8,421 nt of DNA, from positions 1,849-10,269 of the forward strand of contig JALHHX010000093.1 in the NCBI GenBank assembly GCA_022837245.1, written 5' to 3'. Of this stretch, positions 1 through 5,205 are shown one piece after another. Position numbers and translations under genes: made by a program. Source of the stretch: Lentisphaerota bacterium. GTDB taxonomy: Bacteria; Verrucomicrobiota; Kiritimatiellia; RFP12; UBA3636. The stretch's first letter is position 1. Each line of letters opens with the position of its first letter. A model generated the notes under the pieces. It had not been told where the DNA came from, did no database searches, and was given only the letters and a program-made list of their open reading frames with translations.

Positions 1-143
1 GTGAATTCGATGTCCGGGATGGGCTCGCTTTCACTTTTGAAGATGGAGCATCCATTGATAAAACCTGAAACAAAAAGGAGCAGCAGAAACGTGCCGTGTG
101 CCGCAAGCGATACCTTAAGTCCTTTTTTGTATGGGGGTGTCAT
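1..143 (-). CDS. TolA/TonB-like envelope energy-transducer protein, N-terminal part only
   Basis: Only the first 47 codons are in the window; the gene runs off the left edge. The protein begins MTPPYKKG and has a short basic cytoplasmic tail, then one hydrophobic segment at about residues 11-31. That segment contains S12 and H16 in the SxxxH spacing typical of the membrane anchors of TonB and TolA, where these residues contact the ExbB/ExbD or TolQ/TolR motor. After the membrane segment the chain turns polar (residues 33-47, rich in S, E, P and D), as expected for entry into the periplasm. A Shine-Dalgarno-like AGGGAG (plus positions 151-156) lies 7 nt before the ATG. It follows tolR by 25 nt, so it is probably the third gene of a tolQRA-type set. 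Whether it is TolA or TonB cannot be settled without the C-terminus. C32 is not in a lipobox-like context. Confidence 0.7.
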   Translation of the reverse strand, partial: MTPPYKKGLKVSLAAHGTFLLLLFVSGFINGCSIFKSESEPIPDIEF

Positions 144-168
144 GATGGTGCTCCCTGAATGGTTGCAT

Positions 169-573
169 TTATGGTTCTTGTGTCGCGAGGGCGAGTTTTT
201 TTATGCCCAATTCGTTTGCCGAACGCGCGATATCAACGACCTTGCCGTAGTTGACATCGGTGTCGCCTCTTATAATCAGTTTGAGTTCGGCGTTATCGGC
301 GAGCAATGTTTTAAGTTGCCCGGCGAGGGCTTCGGTTGAAATTAAATCTTGTCCGAGGAAAATGCGGCCCTCCTTGTCTATCGTCACGACCGCTGGTTTC
401 TGGTCCGCCTCGAGAGGTGGAGCCTTGCCTTTTGGGAGCGAAACATCGAAACCCTGTTCGATAAGCGGGAAAGTGATTATGAACGTGATAAGCAGCAGGA
501 ACGTCAAGTCCATCATGGACGTGAGGTTCATTTCGGCCTTGGGCCTGATGGTGCTGCGGTGGCGGCGTGACAT
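169..573 (-). CDS. tolR: Biopolymer transport protein of the ExbD/TolR family
   Basis: The 134-residue protein has the usual ExbD/TolR plan: a short basic cytoplasmic N-terminus (residues 1-14), one membrane helix (about 22-42) and a periplasmic domain. The segment MNLTSMMDLTFLLL places Asp22 at the start of the helix, matching the essential proton-path Asp of E. coli TolR (D23) and ExbD (D25). The rest resembles the ExbD fold, including a late IIRGDTDVNYGKVVDIA segment that is a hallmark of the family. It would sit in the inner membrane with TolQ and convert proton flow into movement of a TolA/TonB partner. It starts 1 nt after the tolQ stop, and a GAGGG (plus 585-589) inside tolQ may serve as its ribosome site, so coupling is likely. 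The name tolR rather than exbD rests on context and is tentative. Confidence 0.88.
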   Translation of the reverse strand: MSRRHRSTIRPKAEMNLTSMMDLTFLLLITFIITFPLIEQGFDVSLPKGKAPPLEADQKPAVVTIDKEGRIFLGQDLISTEALAGQLKTLLADNAELKLIIRGDTDVNYGKVVDIARSANELGIKKLALATQEP

Positions 574-574
574 T

Positions 575-1324
575 CTAAACTTTGCCCTCAGTAGGGATTA
601 CGTGCAGGCGGGCTATATCGGAGACGAGCTCGTCGGTGAAGTTCTCGACCTTGACGGTTGTGGACCTCACCTTGTCGCCGATGTGGTTGTAGAACAAACC
701 CGCGGGGATGGCGATTGCCAGGCCCGCGACTGTTGTCAGTAGCGCGCCGGAGATGCCGGGGGCGACGGCCTTCACCATGAGCGCGGAGCCAGACTGTGCC
801 ATGGCCATGAACGACTCCATGACGCCATAGACGGTGCCGAACAGGCCGAGTGAAGGGGCGGTTGTGACGCAAGTTGCGAGAACGGACATTTTAGATTCAA
901 TAAACAGTATCTGCTCAGAAAGGTTGCCTTCAGCGACCGCGCGCAGCGATGCCATCTCCGTTTCCGAAATAGCCGTACCCATAGCTCCAGGCTGCCACGA
1001 AACAAAATCGGTTTCCTGGATCCCGCGCTTGCGCATTATGCTCATAAACTCCTTCATGACCTCGGAATATATAGAGGCCATGGGTATGCCGGGTGCGAAT
1101 TTGCCCTGGGCTTCGACGAAAAGCTGTGATGGGTGCGCACGGCCGCGGTACTGGCGGCTGAACTTGGTGTTGAGCCGGTCTATGATCTTGATGTCTGAGA
1201 GCTTGCCAACGATCAACCACAGAGTGTAGATCGACAGCGCCACGAGGAGCAGCACTATCACCTGGTTGATGAAGCTGGATGTTCTGTAAGCGTCGAATAT
1301 GAGGTTTGCGAGAATCGGCTGCAT
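575..1324 (-). CDS. tolQ: MotA/TolQ/ExbB family proton channel
   Basis: The 249-residue protein has three membrane helices: about 17-40, 146-176 and 190-213, with a cytoplasmic loop between the first and second. The family motif TAPSLGLFGTVYGVMESF (155-172 region) and the third-helix segment GALLTTVAGLAIAIPAGL are clear. T164 and T197/T198 fall where TolQ and ExbB carry the channel-lining threonines. It would form the oligomeric ring that houses TolR and powers a TolA/TonB-type protein. TolQ is favoured over ExbB because the loop and length resemble TolQ and because the gene is followed by tolR and a TolA-like start. Its ATG lies 3 nt after the pyrB stop, and a GGGAG (plus 1337-1341) inside the end of pyrB is 12 nt upstream, so its translation probably depends on pyrB read-through. 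Confidence 0.88.
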   Translation of the reverse strand: MQPILANLIFDAYRTSSFINQVIVLLLVALSIYTLWLIVGKLSDIKIIDRLNTKFSRQYRGRAHPSQLFVEAQGKFAPGIPMASIYSEVMKEFMSIMRKRGIQETDFVSWQPGAMGTAISETEMASLRAVAEGNLSEQILFIESKMSVLATCVTTAPSLGLFGTVYGVMESFMAMAQSGSALMVKAVAPGISGALLTTVAGLAIAIPAGLFYNHIGDKVRSTTVKVENFTDELVSDIARLHVIPTEGKV

Positions 1325-1327
1325 GTT

Positions 1328-2404
1328 CTATAGGTTCTCCCGGTGGAATTCGTCGATGCGGCCGGCACAATCAAAAGTGGAAGCGATGAGCGCGGCGCGG
1401 ATCCACATGCCATTGCGCATCTGGCGCCAGTACATAGCGCGTGGATCGTGGTCGACCTCCGTTGAGATCTCGTCGCGCCGCGGAAGTGGGTGCATGATGA
1501 TCGCGTCGGGCTTGCAGAGGCGCATTTCCTCGACGCCGATCTTGAAACGCGACGTGTCGATCTTGGCGCTTTCTCCTTTAGTGGAATCCCACTCGTCCTG
1601 CATTCGCGTCATATAGACGGCATCTACGTCTGGAAGGCGAGCGTGCATGTCGGAAGTTACCTCCCATTGGACGCCGTGCGAGGTGAGCGTGTTTAGGACG
1701 TCCTGCCCGATTTGCAACGGTGCAGGCGCCACGAATACCTGTCTGATGTTTTCGTAGTTGATAAGAAGCTGTGATAGCGAACGCACAGTGCGTCCGCGTG
1801 CAAGGTCTCCCACGAACATGACGGTTTTGTCGCGCAGGCCGCCGCGGCGTTCAAAGCTTCGCTTTAGTGTGTAGATGTCGAGCAGGGCCTGCGTCGGATG
1901 CTGGTCCTTGCCGGAGCCGGCGTTTATGATGGGGATCGGGCGTTCGGAGTTGGAGAGGGTCCATGCCATGTGTTCGGCTAGGCCCTTCTCCTGCGACCGC
2001 ATGATGATCAAGTCGAAATACGAGCTGAAAGTGCGTATGGAATCCTCGCGCGATTCGCCCTTGTACTCGCTTGAGGTGGCGGTGTCGCGCACTTCACCGA
2101 CATTGAGTCCCGTGATCTGGCAGGCCGACAGGAACGAGAGGAACGTACGCGAGCTGGGCTGCGTGAAGTACAGCATGGCTCGTTTGTGCGCAAGCAGACT
2201 GCGGAGAAATGTCATGCCGTAGCGCGTTTTGGCGATGGTTCGGATTTCGGTCGCCAGGCGGCACAGGCGGTCGAGGTTGGCCCTGTTGAATTGCTGAGCG
2301 AAAAGCGTGTGGAATGGCGTGCCGTCATTGCGCGAGAGGCTGATAACCTTCTCCGGCATCGACAGATTCTGAAACTCCGTCCAGCTGTAGTCTGTTATGT
2401 GCAT
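1328..2404 (-). CDS. pyrB: Aspartate carbamoyltransferase, catalytic chain
   Basis: This enzyme joins carbamoyl phosphate and L-aspartate to make N-carbamoyl-aspartate, the first committed step of pyrimidine synthesis. Visible motifs: the carbamoyl-phosphate loop PSSRTFLSF (83-91), the mobile loop SSEYKGES with K115, HPTQALLD from H169, GDLARGRTVRSL (199-210) and YMTRMQ with R267. HPLPR at 305-309 completes the set. At 358 residues it is longer than the E. coli chain (about 310), with additions at the N-terminus and around 315-330, but far too short for a PyrB-PyrI fusion. No pyrI is visible. The loop reads S-S-R-T-F rather than S-T-R-T-R, and Gln82 replaces the usual Glu/Lys. I have seen this loop form in other bacterial ATCases and do not think it inactivates the enzyme. 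A GGGG (plus 2411-2414) sits 6 nt before the ATG. It follows argF by 58 nt. Confidence 0.93.
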   Translation of the reverse strand: MHITDYSWTEFQNLSMPEKVISLSRNDGTPFHTLFAQQFNRANLDRLCRLATEIRTIAKTRYGMTFLRSLLAHKRAMLYFTQPSSRTFLSFLSACQITGLNVGEVRDTATSSEYKGESREDSIRTFSSYFDLIIMRSQEKGLAEHMAWTLSNSERPIPIINAGSGKDQHPTQALLDIYTLKRSFERRGGLRDKTVMFVGDLARGRTVRSLSQLLINYENIRQVFVAPAPLQIGQDVLNTLTSHGVQWEVTSDMHARLPDVDAVYMTRMQDEWDSTKGESAKIDTSRFKIGVEEMRLCKPDAIIMHPLPRRDEISTEVDHDPRAMYWRQMRNGMWIRAALIASTFDCAGRIDEFHRENL

Positions 2405-2410
2405 GTTGTT

Positions 2411-2433
2411 CCCCGGCGCGTAAGTGGCGCGCC
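2411..2433 (-). promoter_or_regulatory. Hairpin abutting the pyrB ribosome-binding site
   Basis: In the 58-nt gap between argF and pyrB, GGCGCG (2415-2420) and CGCGCC (2428-2433) form a perfect 6-bp stem with a 7-nt loop. On the minus-strand transcript the stem ends directly at the GGGG that I take as the pyrB ribosome site. No U-run follows, so it is not a standard terminator. It could modulate pyrB translation or protect a processed 5' end. The structure is seen; the function is a guess. Confidence 0.4.
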
Positions 2434-2462
2434 CGCCGTTGTTTTGTTAAGTGTGGAAGTTG

Positions 2463-3455
2463 TCATTCGGCCAGTGCCGAGACGAACAGAGCCTTGATGG
2501 TGTGCATCCTGTTCTCGGCCTCGTCGAACACTTTTGAAAAACTCGATTCGAACACCTCGTCGGTGACCTCCTGCGCACCGGTCTCGCGCGACGCCTCCGT
2601 TTCGTTGTCGTGGAAGGCGGGCAGGCAATGCATGAAAATGAGATCTTTCCCCAAGTTGCCGGTTCTTTCCGCCAACTCCATGTTGACCTGGTACGGCGCC
2701 AGTAGCCTCAGCCGTTCCTCCTTTTTCGTTTCCTCGCCCATGGATACCCATACATCGGTGTAGATGACGTTGGCACCCTCGACGGCGGCGGCCGGGTCGC
2801 TGCCAACCTCGACCGTGCTCCCGTTCAGTGCCGCAAGGTGGATCGACTCCTCAACCATGTTCCGCGACGGTAGCAGTTCGCGTGGGGTGCAGTTGAAGAA
2901 GTTCACACCAGCTTTCGCGCATCCGAGCATGAGGGAATTGGCAACATTGTTGCGCCCGTCTCCGATGTAAACGACTTTCTTACCTCGGATTTCGCCAAAC
3001 GCCTCTTTCATGGTCATGAGATCCGCGAGGATCTGCGTCGGGTGCGATTCGTCGGTCAGGCCGTTCCACACGGGCACGCCGGAGTACTGCTTGAGCTGCT
3101 CTGCGGTCTTCTGGGCGTAACCGCGGAAGAGGATGCCGTCGAAAATTCGGCCTAGAACGCGCGCCGTGTCCTTGACGGATTCCTTCACGCCGAAATGCGT
3201 GTCAGAGCGAGTGAGGTATTCTACGCCACCCCCCTCGTCGAGAGCCGCGACTGTCGCCGAGCATCTCGTTCGTGTGGAGCCTTTTTCGAAAACAAGCGCG
3301 ATGTTTTTGCGGCGGAGCAAATCGCCGCGGACGCCTTCCGCGCGCCTTTTTTTGAGAGCGATGGCGAGGTCGACGACGCACATCATCTCCTCGTCCGAGA
3401 AGTCATTCAAAGAGAGGAGCGACCGGTTTTTCAAAGCTGTGGGGGATTTAATCAT
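2463..3455 (-). CDS. argF: Ornithine carbamoyltransferase
   Basis: This enzyme transfers the carbamoyl group from carbamoyl phosphate to ornithine, giving citrulline in arginine synthesis. The 330-residue length is normal for the family. Motifs in order: STRTRC at 60-65 (phosphate binding), KESVKDTARVLGR at 91-103, FRGYAQ (110-115), WNGLTDESHPTQ ending in HPTQ at 138-141, DVWVSMG (234-240, ornithine binding) and HCLPAFHD (276-283) with catalytic Cys277. The C-terminal FDEAENRMHTIKA block is also conserved. It resembles the E. coli ArgF/ArgI branch closely. No arginine deiminase or carbamate kinase is nearby, so an anabolic role is more likely than a catabolic one. A weak AGG lies 5 nt before the ATG. 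It follows the peptidase gene by 81 nt and precedes its paralogue pyrB by 58 nt. Confidence 0.95.
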   Translation of the reverse strand: MIKSPTALKNRSLLSLNDFSDEEMMCVVDLAIALKKRRAEGVRGDLLRRKNIALVFEKGSTRTRCSATVAALDEGGGVEYLTRSDTHFGVKESVKDTARVLGRIFDGILFRGYAQKTAEQLKQYSGVPVWNGLTDESHPTQILADLMTMKEAFGEIRGKKVVYIGDGRNNVANSLMLGCAKAGVNFFNCTPRELLPSRNMVEESIHLAALNGSTVEVGSDPAAAVEGANVIYTDVWVSMGEETKKEERLRLLAPYQVNMELAERTGNLGKDLIFMHCLPAFHDNETEASRETGAQEVTDEVFESSFSKVFDEAENRMHTIKALFVSALAE

Positions 3456-3500
3456 TCTTGCCTGGAATCCGTTGAGTTCGAAGCTGTTTCTTAACCACGG

Positions 3501-3530
3501 ATCCTATCATAAAACCGCCCTGCCCCGCAA
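3501..3530 (-). promoter_or_regulatory. Weak promoter candidate upstream of argF
   Basis: In the 81-nt gap before argF the minus strand reads TTGCGG (3530-3525), an 18-nt spacer, then TAGGAT (3506-3501), a poor fit to sigma-70 boxes. If used it would give argF its own start with a leader of about 40 nt. The peptidase transcript may equally read through, since I see no terminator in this gap. Confidence 0.2.
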
Positions 3531-3536
3531 TCTGTT

Positions 3537-4637
3537 TCACAGAATCCTCACGCCGTCCTCCTCCACCACGACCAGGTCCTCGATTCTGACGCCGCCGAGC
3601 TCGGGGTAGTACAGGCCGGGTTCCACGGAGACGACCATCCCCGCCTCCAGCTTGCCGCCACTGGGAGAGAGGCGCGGCATTTCGTGTATCTCAAGCCCCA
3701 CCCCGTGGCCGGTTGAGTGGATGAAGCCGCGCCCCATGCCGTCGTCCCCTGTATATGTCTCGAAATTCGCGTCAACCATGGATTCTGAAGTAGCCTTGTG
3801 TACGGCTGATCCTTCTATGCCGGCCCTGATTATGGAGAGCGCGAGTTTCTGGGCTTTAAGCACAGCGTTGTACATGCGCTTCCGCTCTGGATCAGGCGTG
3901 CCGTTCATGAACGTGCGGGTCATGTCCCCCCAGTATCCCGTATCAAGGTTGCGAGGGAAGATGTCGCAGACGATCCATTCGCCTGTCTTGAGGGGGCCGT
4001 GCCCCGTTTCGTGCGGATTCGCGGCTTGCGTGCCGCCTGCGATTATCGTGCCCTCGTCGATGCAATTGCGCGCCAGGATCTCGCCGCGCACAATCTTCCG
4101 CGCGCGTTCCGACGTGAGCTCCTTGCCGTCGAGCATCAGGAGGCCGCCTTTGCCTGGTCGTGCCTGTTTGATTGCGTCGCCGACGGCTTTCATTGCCGCG
4201 CGCGCCGCCTTCTGAGTTTTGGCGATGCACGCTATTTCCTCCGGGCTCTTCACCATGCGCTTTCTCTCGAACGGGTTTCCACTGCCGACGTCGACGCCGA
4301 TGCCGTCTTTCTCAAGCGCCTTGGCGATGCCCAATGGAAACATTTTCGGGACATATACGCCTATGATTTGGCGCTTGCGGAGCAGCGCGAGTGCCCATGC
4401 GGCGGGGCTTGCGCTATCCGGATAAGCCAGCTTCAGGGTGGCGGGGCAGTGGACTTCGCAGCCTCGCGCTTGATCGAGCGCCCTGCCGTATTCCATGTCG
4501 GAGACGACCAGCACTGTCTTGCGCGCCGTGGCCAGTACCAGGGCTTCGTCGGGGGTCTCGAACGAGGTGGCGTAGCGAATATCGGGGCATGTGGAGGCCG
4601 TCCCGCAGAAGAGCCAGGGGGGTGTCAATTTCTTCAT
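3537..4637 (-). CDS. M24 family metallopeptidase (Xaa-Pro aminopeptidase/dipeptidase type)
   Basis: The 366-residue protein has a creatinase-like N-terminal domain (about 1-120) and a C-terminal pita-bread catalytic domain. All five expected metal ligands are present: D225 in CDIFPRN, D238 in GDMTRTF, H311 in STGHGVGLEIHE, E339 in VEPGLYY and E353 in GVRIEDL. H209 in ANPHETGHGP matches the conserved substrate-binding His of aminopeptidase P and prolidase. It is probably a cytoplasmic enzyme that cleaves next to proline in peptides. The sequence does not tell whether it acts on dipeptides (PepQ-like) or longer peptides (PepP-like), so no symbol is given. The C-terminus ends soon after the last ligand, at VRIL, slightly shorter than many relatives but complete. 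No Shine-Dalgarno sequence precedes the ATG; the preceding stretch is T-rich. It is the first gene of the leftward cluster. Confidence 0.9.
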   Translation of the reverse strand: MKKLTPPWLFCGTASTCPDIRYATSFETPDEALVLATARKTVLVVSDMEYGRALDQARGCEVHCPATLKLAYPDSASPAAWALALLRKRQIIGVYVPKMFPLGIAKALEKDGIGVDVGSGNPFERKRMVKSPEEIACIAKTQKAARAAMKAVGDAIKQARPGKGGLLMLDGKELTSERARKIVRGEILARNCIDEGTIIAGGTQAANPHETGHGPLKTGEWIVCDIFPRNLDTGYWGDMTRTFMNGTPDPERKRMYNAVLKAQKLALSIIRAGIEGSAVHKATSESMVDANFETYTGDDGMGRGFIHSTGHGVGLEIHEMPRLSPSGGKLEAGMVVSVEPGLYYPELGGVRIEDLVVVEEDGVRIL

Positions 4638-4644
4638 AAAAAAC

Positions 4645-4673
4645 AGTATCTAAAAAACGTCGTGCAAAGGCAA
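4645..4673 (-). promoter_or_regulatory. Promoter candidate for the M24 peptidase gene, possibly giving a leaderless mRNA
   Basis: On the minus strand TTGCCT (4673-4668) is followed by a 17-nt spacer and GATACT (4650-4645); each box matches sigma-70 consensus at four of six positions. A start about 7 nt after the -10 box would fall at about 4638, right at the ATG (4637). That would agree with the lack of a ribosome-binding site there. Confidence 0.3.
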
Positions 4674-4748
4674 CTGTTTTGTTTTCAGCGGTTTACGCAT
4701 GGTGAGGATTTTTTCTCAATGGGGGTTTCCCGTGCCTTCCTGTCAAAA

Positions 4749-4757
4749 TTATCCACC
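4749..4757 (+). promoter_or_regulatory. DnaA-box-like site
   Basis: TTATCCACC differs from the consensus TTATCCACA only at the last base. It lies in the gene-free region upstream of dnaA and is the best single match there. Confidence 0.5.
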
Positions 4758-5006
4758 ATTCGTGTCTCCAGCCTGTCGAAAATCAAATTCTCATATGCGA
4801 GAAAGCTATAACTTGTTGCTGATAAATGAGTTGCAAACAGAAAAAATCATTTTCATACAATAGAGAGACAAAACCATGAATGCTTTTAAATGACTGCCAC
4901 TCAAAGCTTTGCAAATCGAAATGACATTATCCGCGGAAAAACGAAGGATAAAACGCGCCCCTTTGAGGGTCGATTCGCAGTTGTCTTTGAATGCGCCCCA
5001 AACGGG

Positions 5007-5026
5007 TGTTGATAACCTGTTCATAA
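5007..5026 (-). promoter_or_regulatory. Tandem pair of DnaA-box-like sites
   Basis: TGTTGATAA (5007-5015) and TGTTCATAA (5018-5026) are direct repeats with starts 11 bp apart, about one helical turn. Read on the minus strand they are TTATCAACA and TTATGAACA, each one mismatch (position 6) from TTATNCACA. They lie 13 nt upstream of the candidate dnaA -35 box, a good place for DnaA autoregulation or origin binding. Confidence 0.45.
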
Positions 5027-5039
5027 CATGGCGATTCTT

Positions 5040-5067
5040 TTGCCTTGCCGTAATCCGTCCATATATG
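5040..5067 (+). promoter_or_regulatory. Promoter candidate for dnaA
   Basis: TTGCCT (5040-5045), a 16-nt spacer and TATATG (5062-5067) give a moderate sigma-70 match. The leader to the dnaA start would be about 130 nt and would include a GTCCG/CGGAC hairpin (5116-5131) and a run of eight T (5147-5154). The T-run is 15 nt beyond the stem, too far for a standard terminator. Confidence 0.3.
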
Positions 5068-5205
5068 CGAATATCCATGTGCTTTCGGGGAGAAGGTGTT
5101 CTGCGGAACTGACAGGTCCGGTGCAACGGACGCGGTTTTCGCTGGATTTTTTTTGCGGCCTTGTGTCTTGAGGCTGTTTGAGTTTTGGAGATTTTGGAAG
5201 TGGAG

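Larger units (their letters stand above)
4638..5205. other. Gene-free region upstream of dnaA; candidate replication origin (oriC)
   Basis: No credible gene lies in these 568 nt. Positions 4801-4890 contain 26 G/C in 90 bases (29%), against about 57% around it, as expected of a duplex-unwinding element. DnaA-box-like sites occur at 4749-4757 (TTATCCACC), 4817-4825 (TGCTGATAA, two mismatches), 4927-4935 (TTATCCGCG, two mismatches) and 5007-5026 (tandem pair). Small palindromes include CAAAGCTTTG (4902-4911), overlapping TTTGCAAA (4908-4915), and TTCTC/GAGAA (4788-4803). Transcription diverges from this region, which suits a bidirectional origin beside dnaA. No site is a perfect consensus box, and many genomes in this part of the tree have origins away from dnaA, so this remains an inference. 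Confidence 0.45.

Noticed and set aside
251..742. Plus-strand frame of 163 codons opposite tolR and tolQ
   Set aside because: It is the mirror of two clear family members and has no independent support.
3999..4811. Long plus-strand frame of 270 codons opposite the M24 peptidase
   Set aside because: It lies antisense to a gene with all catalytic residues, its product shows no recognisable domain, and high G+C makes long antisense frames common.
4806..5126. Open frame of 106 codons on the minus strand in the dnaA upstream region
   Set aside because: It covers the AT-rich block and the DnaA-box-like sites, its composition is not gene-like, no family is recognisable and there is no ribosome site. 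It is most likely chance.
5116..5154. Hairpin GTCCG/CGGAC plus eight T as a terminator or attenuator before dnaA
   Set aside because: The stem is only 5 bp and the T-run begins 15 nt after it, too far for intrinsic termination; no alternative stem directly before the T-run is convincing.
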